Source of the DNA: a virus
Length of the DNA stretch: 30,479 bases
Direction: 5' to 3' (one strand)
IMG/VR virus record: IMGVR_UViG_3300009415_000004
Coordinates: 1-30,479 of that record
Shown: one piece after another, positions 15,501 through 24,634 of the stretch
Layout of the letters: the number at the start of each line of letters is the position of its first letter
How positions within the stretch are numbered: the stretch's first letter is position 1
Notes under the pieces: generated by a model
The model's database searches: none
Told to the model about the DNA's origin: nothing
Seen by the model: only the letters and a program-made list of their open reading frames with translations
Translations under genes and position numbers: made by a program

Positions 15501-18500
15501 GATCGTTCGCAGCGGCTGCGGGCAGTGTTGCAGCGGCAGGCGTAGGTGCGGCGGCACTTGCAGTAGGATCGTATCATCTAGGGGAGGAGCTTGGTCGGCT
15601 GTTTAACGCTGCTGACGATGGCAAGGCAGCTATCGGCGGTCTGGTTGGATCTATGACCGTCATGGGTCCAGTTCTGGGCGCTGCAATAGGCTCGGCATTC
15701 GGCGGTGCATGGGAGCGAGTCGAGCAAGGCTTCGAGATTGCGTTTACTGATGGTGCGTTGACGGGCAAGGGTATTGAGTATTTCGAGAAAGAGCGTTCGT
15801 TGTGGCGTGGTACCGCGTCACAAGTGCTCACTAAAGAAATCGATCCGCTACTACTTGCCAGTATTCAGGCCACGTTTGACAGCATGAATTCTGCGCTTGT
15901 GTCTCAGTCAGAGGCCCTTGGGATAGAAGGCGCGGACCAGATCATGAACGGGTTTTCTATATCGATTGACAGACTCAAAGGCGGCGAGCCCGGGGAGCTT
16001 CTAGCCGCCGCTATTGAGCAGGAATTTCGCGAAGGGTACGGTGACGCTTTTCGCAAGCTGGGCCCGGAGATGCAGGCCGTGATTCTGGAAGCTGTCGATC
16101 CGATAGTCTCATCACTTGAGGACGTTGGCGCGGCATTTGGCGCTCTGGCCATAGCGAGCAACGAGGTTGCACCGCTCATGCGCGCCGTGGGTATTGACTT
16201 GCCCGAATCGTTTGATGCTGCTGGTGTGGCTGCTTATAATTTTGTCGAAGCATCTGGCGGTGCAGCGGCGGCCATTGAAAAGTTGACGCTCTACAACAAT
16301 GAATTCGTACCTGCCGCCGATCGGGCCAATCTGGCGCTGGACGGGTATACGCGAACACTCGACACATTCAACGAATCCATCGGGCGTGGCGAAGGTGTTG
16401 TCAACATTTCAATGCAGGCCCTGCAGGACTACCACATATCCATGGGCACGGTAGGTGTTGCAGCTAAACAGCTTGGCGTGACACTGGATACAAACACAGG
16501 CCTTTATCAGGTCAATGAATCTGCCATCCGAGATTTGATTAACTCGCAAGATGCGTCAACCGAATCGGGTAAGCGTATGCGTGACGGATTGCTGGGTTTA
16601 ATCGAACAGTCTGACGGTCTTGGTAATACCGCTATAACAACACGCGATCAGTTGAACGAATGGGTTAACGCAGGCGGCAACCTGGCTGACGTATCGGTTG
16701 AGACGATGAACGCCATCATTGCTCATGAGGATGCGTTGAAAGCACAGCTTGAAACCACGCAGTCGGTAGCGCAGATAATAAACGACTTAAACGGGCGTTT
16801 TGACGAAACCAGCCCGAAAGCTGATGATGTTGCTAACTCTATTGTGCTGCTAATGGGTGGGCTTGATCAATTTTCTAGCGAAGCGGCTTATTTTTCTGAT
16901 AATTTTTACAGCGCGGCTCAAAAGCAGGGCGATGCACTGGTAGTAGCTTACGGTAGAATTGGAGAGTTCAATCAAGAGGTTGAAGGGCTTGGTCTTTCGT
17001 CTGTTACATCAAAAGAGGGATTGGTTAAACTGTACGAATCAATTGATCAGTCAACATTGTCAGGAGCTGAGCTTGCTTCGAAAATATTGCTAGTTGATGA
17101 TGCGTTCGTCGGCGTTGCTCAGGCGGAAGTTTTACGAGCAGAATCTGTCCAAGCCTCGGCGGAAGCCGCGCGCAAGCAGGGGTTGGCATTTTCAGAGGTT
17201 GCTAAAGCAACAGCTTCTCTTAACTTAAAATTCGATGCCACGGCACCAGGAGCTAGGGAGGCCGCTTCTGGATTGATTGATTTGATGGGCAGTCTAGACA
17301 AATTCAATGAGGCAAATAAATCCTATGTGACAAAGTTCTATAGCGAACAAGAGCGATCAAGTTTAGCGCTCGCATCATCTTCGGCGGCTGTGAAGTTGTT
17401 TAACGATCAAATTGGGTTCACCGGGGACGCGGTCATAGATACCAGGGATGAGTTCCGTTCCTATGTAGAGGGGCTTGATCTCCAGTCAGACGCTGGCCGA
17501 AAAGCTTACGCGGCTGCTATGGATGTTTCAGATTCTATGTTTGTATTGACTGAGTCCGGAAGTAGCTTGCAAGAAGCTATTGGTAATTTGCCACCTCATC
17601 TTCAAAAGTCCTTTGACCAACTAAATGCTAGTGCATCACAAGCTGGCGCAGAGCTTCCGGTGGATATTGGCATTGCCCTGAGTAGCATAGTTGAGCAAGC
17701 GTCAGTAGCTGGTCCGGCTATGAGGGATGCCTTAGTTGGCTCATTTGAACAGGTCATGCTGGATGCAGGAATAGTAAAAGATCAACTTCCGCCAAAATTC
17801 CAAGAAATGTACGACTCTATAACTCAAGGAAGTAGTGATGCTTATGCCGAAGTCACGAGCAGCGCGAGCACCATGGTCACCGCTGCCAATGACGCAGACA
17901 TTAGCGTCACTAACAGCATGGGAAACTTGAGCACTAGCGTTACTGGCTTTGCAGCTGATCTACTGCCCTCGGTAGAGCCGCACTTCAGAGAGCTGGTTCA
18001 GGCTAGCGGCATCACCGGCACTGATCTGGTTGAGAGTCTTGGCAATGCATTTACCACCATAGTCAGCGACTCTGGCGTGGCAAGCACCGATCTTGTTACA
18101 GCCTTGCGTACAGGCTTTGAAGGGGTGATGGCAGAAGCCGGATTCGTCCGCGACAATCTGCCTCCTGAAATGCAGGCAATGTATGACGACGTGATGAGCG
18201 GTGCTGTATCTGCCTCTCTTGATGTGTCGGCCAGCATGGGCGACATGGCAACCGGCGTTGCAGACTTCGCATCTCAATTGCTTCCGTCCATGGACCCGCA
18301 TTTTAAGGAGTTAATACAGGCCAGCGGAACAACGGGCACCGACCTAGTTACAAAACTTAATGATGCCTTTATCAAGGTGGTTGGCAATGCCGATACTACC
18401 GGCGTTGATCTAAACGTGGCGCTGGGCACTGCGTTTACAGGCGTTCTCACTGATGCAGGTTACCTGCGCGACAACCTGCCCATCCAGTCTCAGCAAGGTT

Positions 18501-19465
18501 TTGATGCTGTCCTGCAGGGCGCAATTTCCACAGCCCTTGACGTCACCGCCAGTGCAACAAAGCAAAGGGATGACATGATTCGCTTGGCGGGTGAGATGCA
18601 GCAAGGTGTAAGTTCAGATGCAGCAGATATGGCTCGCAACACCAATTTGTCAAGCAAGGATATGAAAGAAAAGACAGCGGCAGAAGCCCGGGACATGGCT
18701 ACCTACACAGCTGCGTCTAGCAAGGCGATGCAGCAGGATTCGGTATATCAAGTCAAAGAGATGGAGTCGAGAACGCGCACCGCCTACGAACATGTAGCAG
18801 AGCGATCCGATTTCATGCGAGGCAGAGTATTCCAAAACTCTAACGACATGGTGACATCTATCGGCGGCATCGTTAACGCGATGTTCAACTCGCGTCGGCA
18901 CTTTACTGACATGTCAAACGCCATAACGAGTTCTGCAAACGCGGCGAACAGCGCAAGAAATCCGCTCGGCAACCTTGTCAATTCAATCTACAGCCTCAGA
19001 AACGCAGCATCAGGCGCGGCCACATCGATCAGTAACTCTGCCAGCAGCATACCTCGCTACGCAAGCGGCACTGACTACGTGGCTAATGATTATCACCTTG
19101 CGTACCTGGATAAGGGTGAGATGGTGCCGAACGCTGACATATCGAATCAGCTTCGCGCTATGGGTGTCACGGCCAACAGTATCCCTGCGAACTTAGGTGC
19201 GCCGAATGTCAGTGTGTCACCGAGCGTAAATGTCTCGACTACGCAGAGCAATAACAACTCAGAGCTTGTCGCTGAATTGCGCGCCAGCCGCGAAGAACAA
19301 AAGGCCATGCGCAAAGAGATTGAAATGATGCGCAAAGAAAGCGGTGCCGGACTTCGATCTGTTGCACAGAACACCGGAGCCACAGCCAGCGCTACCAACC
19401 AGCAAACGCAAGTGCTCAATAAAGTTGAAAAGAGCAACGACCGAATCAGCCGGAAGCTCGCATGA
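12509..19465 (+). CDS. Tape measure protein
   Basis: 2318 residues, setting tail length. Residues 1-180 are charged helix. About 185-390 form the tape-measure N-terminal domain (FVNLSDRYKSMNAGIGIVTD, GVLRGDEFNSIMENGRGLA, LPVKSGQAWTLIKNQALLA). Hydrophobic Gly/Ala-rich segments lie at roughly 465-525, 990-1025 and 1040-1072 and could enter the membrane during DNA delivery. Helical repeats follow (see repeat entries). Near the C-terminus, YASGTDYVANDYHLAYLDKGEMV is close to the motif seen at the end of many tape measures, then a final coiled coil. No peptidase or muramidase motif was recognised. By the usual 0.15 nm per residue, the tail would be about 350 nm long (inference). The next gene starts with an ATGA overlap. 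Confidence 0.93.
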   Translation: MSDAANIQIKINTTEAEKAEKVLAALENRSDKLFQSLKALDSNSHFSKLKSAAEGVDTSFSRLKAANDSVATSFGGVTGAADKAGNELVAIGNTRAALALDSTTGSATKTGTALKLIDDTNVDATFDDITDSANDASRSLGKMGIDRVSDDFGDFSREAGKADDAMKKGNTTGASFTQTFTKIRLAALGAATAIGATLGVFVNLSDRYKSMNAGIGIVTDSTEDMAFAQSALAQSAKDARTPLEDISRLYTSMTPSLDEMGRSQEEVLRVTELVSKALKVGGGATGEHTAALQQFSQAMGSGVLRGDEFNSIMENGRGLALQLAEGLDVPVGSLREMAEAGDLTADIVVDALLRQGVAIDGLFNELPVKSGQAWTLIKNQALLAIGGIDESLGVASAWSGLLVGVAEAMEKAIGPVTEKVAELKLQWNGFTDDFQSSERSIYPLLRGIVDGFDEIGSSLGRSGPLLGGIATGMMAIGGTHLTIGLLAGAFGLVSKALIGLNTAVLANPITAAVYAIGIAAYVIYDNWDEFSEWWSGMWTGAKDAAKEFADWLSSGQFIDDIRNFGQGTADAYAGGLKDGGSIQDSAREITQTVSSEVGSPIHMALMEDHGAATGQRLADGLAASNVPIKKTVEDIAETVKTASDKVAEALNVQYTMYTQGEEAARRLELQYEGIEGAEIDFRIASEKTIEALREKSEMMERVDGIISDLKEEQAILTTELEDGAFAADVMRHETEGWGKADAVTAATLKSSNELLRERIRVSETITSTTRDLAIEQAILVTELQDGAQAADVLRLMTEGWNREAAETEVALRGTNEQLAEQIQNAGRVKDAIQSQKDAQYLQNIEVTQGADAADHARLMMEGYSSAQATNAIETANNMAFQREFYDTLVGSLTNADSIKDVFSDMGKFMKDWLKEKIDTFAANKIMVFLGMGDGGFADGLGGILANASSVMSKFGSDTTSTLTGMGNSVSQFLGLTPSFTGSMTAAQGATAGTTTALGSFAAAAGSVAAAGVGAAALAVGSYHLGEELGRLFNAADDGKAAIGGLVGSMTVMGPVLGAAIGSAFGGAWERVEQGFEIAFTDGALTGKGIEYFEKERSLWRGTASQVLTKEIDPLLLASIQATFDSMNSALVSQSEALGIEGADQIMNGFSISIDRLKGGEPGELLAAAIEQEFREGYGDAFRKLGPEMQAVILEAVDPIVSSLEDVGAAFGALAIASNEVAPLMRAVGIDLPESFDAAGVAAYNFVEASGGAAAAIEKLTLYNNEFVPAADRANLALDGYTRTLDTFNESIGRGEGVVNISMQALQDYHISMGTVGVAAKQLGVTLDTNTGLYQVNESAIRDLINSQDASTESGKRMRDGLLGLIEQSDGLGNTAITTRDQLNEWVNAGGNLADVSVETMNAIIAHEDALKAQLETTQSVAQIINDLNGRFDETSPKADDVANSIVLLMGGLDQFSSEAAYFSDNFYSAAQKQGDALVVAYGRIGEFNQEVEGLGLSSVTSKEGLVKLYESIDQSTLSGAELASKILLVDDAFVGVAQAEVLRAESVQASAEAARKQGLAFSEVAKATASLNLKFDATAPGAREAASGLIDLMGSLDKFNEANKSYVTKFYSEQERSSLALASSSAAVKLFNDQIGFTGDAVIDTRDEFRSYVEGLDLQSDAGRKAYAAAMDVSDSMFVLTESGSSLQEAIGNLPPHLQKSFDQLNASASQAGAELPVDIGIALSSIVEQASVAGPAMRDALVGSFEQVMLDAGIVKDQLPPKFQEMYDSITQGSSDAYAEVTSSASTMVTAANDADISVTNSMGNLSTSVTGFAADLLPSVEPHFRELVQASGITGTDLVESLGNAFTTIVSDSGVASTDLVTALRTGFEGVMAEAGFVRDNLPPEMQAMYDDVMSGAVSASLDVSASMGDMATGVADFASQLLPSMDPHFKELIQASGTTGTDLVTKLNDAFIKVVGNADTTGVDLNVALGTAFTGVLTDAGYLRDNLPIQSQQGFDAVLQGAISTALDVTASATKQRDDMIRLAGEMQQGVSSDAADMARNTNLSSKDMKEKTAAEARDMATYTAASSKAMQQDSVYQVKEMESRTRTAYEHVAERSDFMRGRVFQNSNDMVTSIGGIVNAMFNSRRHFTDMSNAITSSANAANSARNPLGNLVNSIYSLRNAASGAATSISNSASSIPRYASGTDYVANDYHLAYLDKGEMVPNADISNQLRAMGVTANSIPANLGAPNVSVSPSVNVSTTQSNNNSELVAELRASREEQKAMRKEIEMMRKESGAGLRSVAQNTGATASATNQQTQVLNKVEKSNDRISRKLA
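14641..15130 (+). repeat. Triplicated helical repeat within the tape measure
   Basis: About residues 711-873 hold three diverged copies of a unit with the pattern Q-A-I-L-x-T-E-L-x-D-G-A-x-A-A-D-V, then a T/M-E-G-W/Y stretch. Copies begin near residues 711, 774 and 838, about 63 residues apart. The third is most diverged. Such units probably extend the rod. Confidence 0.6.
17640..18560 (+). repeat. Long tandem repeat within the tape measure
   Basis: Roughly residues 1711-2017 contain three copies of a segment with F-x-x-V-M/L, then D/E-A-G, then LP-P (near residues 1745, 1869, 1975), and two copies of the piece with LLPS, then PHF-x-E-L-x-Q-A-S-G-x-T-G-T-D-L-V. The spacing is about 124 and 106 residues, so copies differ by an indel. 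The units are clearly homologous in protein, less so in DNA. Confidence 0.65.
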
Positions 19466-20850
19466 CCGAGCCTGTCATCACAAGCCCTGCGCCCAACGCA
19501 ACGCTTGATAGCGACATCGTGACATTTGTCTGGGATGCCGGTGATGTTAATGCCGTGCAGTGGTATATCCGCGTAGGGTCAACCTATGGCGGAGAAGAGC
19601 ATTACAGCAGGCGAATCACCGATAGAAACGCAACTAGCCATATGGCTACCGGACTGCCACTGGATATCTCTACAGTTTACGTTGAGCATAGCTATAAAAA
19701 ACCATCAGGTTTTTGGGTTAGTTCCTATTACACCTACACCGCGTCAGACGGCAGTAATGGCGTCGGCACCTACGTGTCGATTGACGACGAAGAGTACACT
19801 GAGTGGCTGTTTGACAGTACTCGTAATCCTTGCAGGACTCTATTGATTGAGCTTGAGCACTCGGCGGGTACCGTTTACCTGTCATATCTGCCATGGCTTG
19901 ATGTCAGCGTTGTGCCGTCACAACCTTATGATAACTGGCTGATTGCGGAGCCCGACATTGAGGACAATCTGGCGAGCTTTGCAGGCATCGGTGACGTGGA
20001 TGCAATCAACCCCATGGATGAAGAGGATTGGTTGTCTTATACATGGCGAGGCTATCCGTGCCGTTGGTATTTCGGTGATGTTGGCTGGGTGCGGGGCGAC
20101 TTCAGGCAGGTCGCATCCACCTTGATAGATGGCATAAGGCTTTTGGATACCAGGCAGTTTCGCTTTGACTTGATGGATGCCGGTCAGCATTTGCATAGAC
20201 GCTTTGCATCGGCGGCCAGTTACACGAACATCAGTGCAAAGAGCAGCATTAACGATGTGATGACGCAATCCGGATTACCCAATGCGACTTATTACAACGT
20301 CACGCAATCGCAGCGCGACTACCGTGTGAATGTCGATGTGGACGAGGAAACCTATCTCGATGAGATACTGAGGACGATTACCGATAGCATCGGCGCGTAT
20401 ATCCGGCTATCTCAGGCTGGCAGGGTTGAGGTGTTTATCCCCGATACCACGGGCACACCGACAATCACGCTCACTGATGACGACATGGCGCGAGGCCAGA
20501 TCAAGTTAGTCGACACAACACCAGTCTATAAAACCGTGCGCCTGAAGCTGGCGGATGGCACGACCGTTGAGGACGACACCAACAGCCCCACAGGCGAGCT
20601 TGATGAAGTTCTGGAGATCGACACGCTGCTGTATCGCACCGAGGACATCACTCCGGCGCTTGCGTATTACGTCAATTACTACTCGGTCAAGCATTTTATC
20701 TATGAGCTGGGAGTGCTCAACTACACGAACCTGATTCAGAAGGGAGATTTTCTGGGTGTGGATTCTGAAGAGCTGGTTGAGCAGGGCGTGGTTAATCGCG
20801 TTCGCAGAGCGCCGTTATCAGCGTTCTCTACCGTCGAGATTACCGTATGA
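19462..20850 (+). CDS. Tail tip/baseplate protein with N-terminal Ig-like domain
   Basis: 462 residues, ATGA overlap with the tape measure. The N-terminal 95 residues form an Ig/FN3-like domain: P-x-x-x-x-L-D-S-D-x-V-T-F-V-W start, YIRVGSTYGGEEHYS, GLPLDISTVYVE and the final YYTYTASDG, a pattern common in tail proteins of environmental phages. The rest is strand-rich with segments such as WLSYTWRGYPCRWYFGDVGW and TITLTDDDM. Position right after the tape measure suggests a distal-tail or hub component, but no precise family is recognised. Confidence 0.65.
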   Translation: MTEPVITSPAPNATLDSDIVTFVWDAGDVNAVQWYIRVGSTYGGEEHYSRRITDRNATSHMATGLPLDISTVYVEHSYKKPSGFWVSSYYTYTASDGSNGVGTYVSIDDEEYTEWLFDSTRNPCRTLLIELEHSAGTVYLSYLPWLDVSVVPSQPYDNWLIAEPDIEDNLASFAGIGDVDAINPMDEEDWLSYTWRGYPCRWYFGDVGWVRGDFRQVASTLIDGIRLLDTRQFRFDLMDAGQHLHRRFASAASYTNISAKSSINDVMTQSGLPNATYYNVTQSQRDYRVNVDVDEETYLDEILRTITDSIGAYIRLSQAGRVEVFIPDTTGTPTITLTDDDMARGQIKLVDTTPVYKTVRLKLADGTTVEDDTNSPTGELDEVLEIDTLLYRTEDITPALAYYVNYYSVKHFIYELGVLNYTNLIQKGDFLGVDSEELVEQGVVNRVRRAPLSAFSTVEITV

Positions 20851-21698
20851 GTGAATGCACGCCGATCACGTTTGCTAAAGACAATCACGTGCCGGATATG
20901 ACGCTCAGCGCCAGCCGGGAGCCGACCACGACGCTGAATAGTCTTAAAAACGAGTACGAGTCAAGACCCGTTCGATGGCCGGATGCGGGTCAGAATGTCA
21001 CGGTGACAGGCATCTCCCCTATTACACGCATTGCCGAGTATTTCTCGATACCCAGCTCGTACTTGGGCGGCTCTATTGCGGTGCAACTCAAGTTGTTCGA
21101 AACGGAAACCAGTACCGTTGATCTGCTGGACATGGAGCCGATGAGCACCTCTCAACTGCTGCCACTCGGGCAGTTTAGAGCAGGCGTACACGGCTATAAC
21201 GAGACGCTTGATCTTGAGTCACCACCGGCGCTGACGAGCTGGCTTGATCGCGTCATCCAGTACCAGCGCTTTGAGTTGGATCTGATTACCACGGCGCAGG
21301 ACGGGCTTGACTTCGACGATCTTAGGCTCAGGACACTGCACATTGGTGAGCGAATAACGCTTGAGAAAAACTTCAACTACGGGCATAGCATCCGTTTCCT
21401 GACACCGCCTGAGCTGGTTAAAACAGTCAGCGGATCATACTTCCCGTCACGTTCCCAGCGCGACAGCCGAGCTCTAAGGATTGATTTAACGCACGCAACT
21501 GATGTCGACAGGGATACGATAGCGAGGATGGAAAGGCGGCTCAAAGGCGCGCCGTTCATATTCTCTGCTCACCCCGGACAGAACGGTTGGCATTTTGATG
21601 ATTACACTTTTATGGCTCGGCTTTTCACCGAGCTTGATTACACGAGCAACTACTCGGGTAGTAACTCAATTACCAGTATGACACTTGTCGAGGCCTGA
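20847..21698 (+). CDS. Minor tail protein, family not recognised
   Basis: 283 residues, ATGA overlap with the previous gene. Mostly strands, with an early region ITRIAEYFSIPSSYLGGS and a late HPGQNGWHFDDYTFMARL, and no cysteine pairs or catalytic motif. Placement between tail tip and fibre genes points to a baseplate or tail-tip part. Function beyond that is unknown. Confidence 0.6.
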   Translation: MSECTPITFAKDNHVPDMTLSASREPTTTLNSLKNEYESRPVRWPDAGQNVTVTGISPITRIAEYFSIPSSYLGGSIAVQLKLFETETSTVDLLDMEPMSTSQLLPLGQFRAGVHGYNETLDLESPPALTSWLDRVIQYQRFELDLITTAQDGLDFDDLRLRTLHIGERITLEKNFNYGHSIRFLTPPELVKTVSGSYFPSRSQRDSRALRIDLTHATDVDRDTIARMERRLKGAPFIFSAHPGQNGWHFDDYTFMARLFTELDYTSNYSGSNSITSMTLVEA

Positions 21699-21700
21699 TT

Positions 21701-23074
21701 ATGACATTTACCACTATCCCTGTTTTAACAGCCCTTGATCTGACAGCCGAGGAGCTGGCTGACGGTGACCGTGTCGCGTTTATAACGAAGATGAACTCGA
21801 TGTTCACCGAGTTGGTGGCTTGGTCGGCCACCTACACAACTGCCATTAATGCAATCAACGCACTCGGCACCGAGTTAGCTGCGGCTGAGGCATCGAACAC
21901 CGGAGACATCACCGCATTGCAAAACGAGCTTGCGCTTAAGGTAGATAGTGCGGTTACCGGATTAACGAAAACGAGCGAGATTGCTACAGCAATTATTGAC
22001 TTGCAAGGTCAATTTACAAGCCTTGATATTGGAGGCGTGTCCGGTCTTGACTCTACGCTGGTATCGCTTAACACTCAGATACTAGCCGAGATAAACAACC
22101 GCCGTAGTGCTGGTATAGATTTAATGGATTCGGTAAATCTGGTTAAGAGCCGATTGTCAGATATTGAGAACGCTGCGGATTTCAATTTGTCGCAGGTGTC
22201 GCAAGCTGTTACTGATGTTAATGCGTTGCTGTCGCAGTTGGGAGCGTCTCCTGGGATTGCGAATGTTGCGGGGCTGGATGCAAGGCTTGTTGAAATTGAA
22301 AGCGGGGCTTCAGCAGAACTTCTAACGGCGTTAAACAACCAACTGAACTACCTTCCTGATGATGGTTCTTTTCTAGACTTGAGTCAGTTGTCAAGTCCGT
22401 TAGCTAACGCCAGTGAGCGAAACACACTGGCGTTCAGAGCTAATTGCTTATCTGATTACATCCAAGGGTATAACGGGATGGACACAACTGCTGCCACAGA
22501 GGCGACACGTTTTTATAGAGATTCAAGTACGAATGGCGGCACTGAGCCTGCATTAAGTTTTGGCGCGGAGGCATTTATTACAGCTATGGGTCTTACTACA
22601 GGAGAGGAAGGACGTTACCTTACGCCATTTGCGATAGCCGAAACAGTTGTCGGTTCTGGTACAGTCGGCACGCCCTACAATTCAGATTACTATTTAGCGG
22701 TACTCACTGGGCAGTTGACCCGTTTAGTAGGTTTTCAAGGGGACGCATCCATATCTTTCTGGGTTCAGCCGAGAATCTATCCTTTGTATTTAAAAGGGTA
22801 TCATCCACTTGCTTTGCCTAGATGCTACCTTGACGGTGTTGAGCTCACTCAAGATGGCGGTCTCGATGCTTCCAACCCGGGAATATATGAGATACCTGTT
22901 AATCAGGTGTCTCATATAGCGTTTGAAATTCCCAGAACAGTTTCACGAGACTACAGCGTATCTGGGGTGCAAATACTAGCAAAATCAGGCGGCTCTATAC
23001 GATGGGCCTGTATGAGAGCGGTGCCGGGCATGTTTCAACTATTACCAACACCTGGAGTTGTGCGATCACTATGA
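21701..23074 (+). CDS. Tail fibre / receptor-binding protein candidate
   Basis: 457 residues. N-terminal part (FTTIPVLTALDLTAEELADG, MNSMFTELVAWS) resembles the attachment domains of small phage fibres. Residues about 45-225 are a helical, heptad-containing shaft (ALGTELAAAEASNTGDITAL, LSDIENAADFNLSQVSQAV) fit for trimeric coiled coil. The C-terminal half is strand-rich and irregular, ending in an unusual GGSIRWACMRAVPGMFQ piece, and is the likely receptor-binding domain. Base use in the shaft is richer in T and A than neighbours, consistent with exchange. The next gene starts within its stop. Confidence 0.7.
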   Translation: MTFTTIPVLTALDLTAEELADGDRVAFITKMNSMFTELVAWSATYTTAINAINALGTELAAAEASNTGDITALQNELALKVDSAVTGLTKTSEIATAIIDLQGQFTSLDIGGVSGLDSTLVSLNTQILAEINNRRSAGIDLMDSVNLVKSRLSDIENAADFNLSQVSQAVTDVNALLSQLGASPGIANVAGLDARLVEIESGASAELLTALNNQLNYLPDDGSFLDLSQLSSPLANASERNTLAFRANCLSDYIQGYNGMDTTAATEATRFYRDSSTNGGTEPALSFGAEAFITAMGLTTGEEGRYLTPFAIAETVVGSGTVGTPYNSDYYLAVLTGQLTRLVGFQGDASISFWVQPRIYPLYLKGYHPLALPRCYLDGVELTQDGGLDASNPGIYEIPVNQVSHIAFEIPRTVSRDYSVSGVQILAKSGGSIRWACMRAVPGMFQLLPTPGVVRSL

Positions 23075-23604
23075 AAATTTTACTTGATGGCGTCTACTTT
23101 TCCAGCGGCACACTGGAAAACGTGTCGCAGCAACTATTAAGTGACGATCCGACGTTTGACGTCTCACGCTTGTCATACGAACCTGACGACCTACGCAAAG
23201 CCGCAGGCAAGCAGATCACCGATTTTGCCAGCAGAGCCCGTTACAGCATCATTCAGGAGCCTGATTCGCTGCGCCGTGACGGCTGGACGTTGAAAGGGGT
23301 TCTGGCGCTAATGGTGATAGCGAACTCCGATCCAGATACGTTGAACAACGTGGTCACACCGGCAGTGATAGGCGCATTCACTGAAGAGGCGGCACGTCGT
23401 GGACTGAATGAGACGGCGCAAGAGCTGATGAGTGCAAGCGTGCAAAAGATGTTGGGCATGTTGTTTGCCACTGGCTTGGTTGAAGGCAATCAGCGCGGCG
23501 TTGAGAAAGCGATTGCCGATTCTGAGCCTGATCAGATTCCGGCACTGCTCGAGGGCGCGAAGGCCAAGGCGGCGCAGGACATGGCCGCGTTGCCGGAGTC
23601 ATAG
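23071..23604 (+). CDS. Hypothetical protein after the fibre, 177 aa
   Basis: The ATG at 23071 overlaps the fibre stop (ATGA); the longer in-frame start at 23002 lies in the fibre gene and is rejected. The N-terminal strand MKILLDGVYFSSGTL is followed by helices, many Ala/Asp/Glu residues, and helix breaks at DPDTLNNVVTPAVIGAF. Location suggests a fibre accessory or assembly chaperone, but no such family is recognised. Confidence 0.6.
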   Translation: MKILLDGVYFSSGTLENVSQQLLSDDPTFDVSRLSYEPDDLRKAAGKQITDFASRARYSIIQEPDSLRRDGWTLKGVLALMVIANSDPDTLNNVVTPAVIGAFTEEAARRGLNETAQELMSASVQKMLGMLFATGLVEGNQRGVEKAIADSEPDQIPALLEGAKAKAAQDMAALPES

Positions 23605-24071
23605 TGAGCCTGCTCGCCGTTGAGTTTCTGCCTATACCCACGAAAGGGCTGCCCTGGTATCGGCAGTGGTGGAATGTGTTTACGCATTCACGGCGGTTCG
23701 TGATACCCGCCGACAAGATCATTCACGATCAGCTGATCCCCAGTGGCCACGTCGGCGATGGGCTGAGCATCCCGAAGCTGCTGCGCTGGTTGCTTGATCC
23801 CTATGGTGTGGCATTGCTGCCATCGGTGGTGCATGATTTCGAGCTGCGGTACCGCGTGCGACTGGATATCCACGGCAATGTGGTTAAAGAAAATTTGACG
23901 CGCAAGGAGTGCGACGAACGCTTTGCGTATCTGTGCAACGTGATCAACGACATGCCAGGCTATGCGGCGGTCCTGTACGTCGCTGTCAGGCTCGGATCGT
24001 GGTGGGCGTGGTGGAAGTATCGGCGGAGTGATAAGCGTGGCTTGAATGACTGGGCTCGGCTTAGGCTGTGA
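23604..24071 (+). CDS. DUF1353-like phage protein, 155 aa
   Basis: Starts at a GTG sharing one base with the previous stop (TAGTG). Features of the DUF1353 family are seen: a strand with GHVGDGLSIPKLLRW (normally TD..S.P), a conserved VVHDFELRY (normally H-D-x-L-Y), R-x-E-C-D-E-R-F, and a C-terminal hydrophobic segment AAVLYVAVRLGSWWAW. DUF1353 proteins are common near phage tail or lysis genes; their function is unknown. This is the last + strand gene before the convergent junction. Confidence 0.75.
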   Translation: MSLLAVEFLPIPTKGLPWYRQWWNVFTHSRRFVIPADKIIHDQLIPSGHVGDGLSIPKLLRWLLDPYGVALLPSVVHDFELRYRVRLDIHGNVVKENLTRKECDERFAYLCNVINDMPGYAAVLYVAVRLGSWWAWWKYRRSDKRGLNDWARLRL

Positions 24072-24091
24072 TAGTCTGTCAGATCGTCAGT

Positions 24092-24174
24092 AGCGGGTTG
24101 CCGCTCTCACCATTCACGCTGTTATCACCTGATGATAATTCGCCGGTTACTGATCCGGTGGCTGGGCTGTTTTT
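24092..24174. terminator. Stem-loop cluster at the convergent junction
   Basis: Between the last + strand and last - strand genes lie three small inverted repeats: AGCGG/CCGCT (24092-24105, tetraloop), TTATCA/TGATAA (24122-24138) and CCGG/CCGG (24143-24158), then a five-T run at 24170-24174. None is a textbook terminator, but this 116-base gap is where both long transcripts should stop. Confidence 0.4.
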
Positions 24175-24187
24175 GCGTGGTTGGTGT

Positions 24188-24634
24188 TCATCTGTATATT
24201 TCTGTCGATTGAGGCTCAGTTACAACCTCTGCAGGCACTTCGTTATTGGCCGTTACGCTCCAGTTCAGCACGTCAGTGAGATCGAAAGCGCAAATCATCG
24301 CTAAATTGCGCGCCCGTTCGGGTGTATATTCATACACGTCAAAGATGCGCACTGCAGGTGGACGCGTCGCAACCGGAGAATCAAAGAGAGGGTGATCTGT
24401 ATGGGTCGCTGTATACCTTCGCAGCGGCTTAGGGCCTTCGCGCAATGAATTCTGTTGGCTGTTAAATTCAAGTGCAACAGCCTCGGCGTAATCAAGTATT
24501 TGCTGCTGCACTCCCACATTGTATTTGCCGAAGCTGCCAACCCATTTGGATGTAAGTATCTTCCCGATACCAGACTCATAGAAGCCCGAAGCCTCTCGCT
24601 CCTTATCCTTCTCTATTGCTTGTTTAATATCCAT
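24188..24634 (-). CDS. Hypothetical protein, 148 aa
   Basis: Last gene of the leftward unit. The start overlaps the stop of the upstream gene by 11 bases and has no Shine-Dalgarno, which suggests coupled translation. N-terminal half is charged helix (IKQAIEKDKEREASGFYESG), the middle is YAEAVALEFNSQQ, the C-terminus is acidic. No family recognised. Confidence 0.6.
   Translation of the reverse strand: MDIKQAIEKDKEREASGFYESGIGKILTSKWVGSFGKYNVGVQQQILDYAEAVALEFNSQQNSLREGPKPLRRYTATHTDHPLFDSPVATRPPAVRIFDVYEYTPERARNLAMICAFDLTDVLNWSVTANNEVPAEVVTEPQSTEIYR

Noticed and set aside
24068-24304. 78-residue + strand frame from a GTG overlapping the DUF1353-like stop
   Set aside because: It runs 117 bases into the opposing gene at 24188-24634, has no recognised motif or ribosome site, and its composition looks non-coding. 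A short real gene ending before 24188 cannot be excluded.
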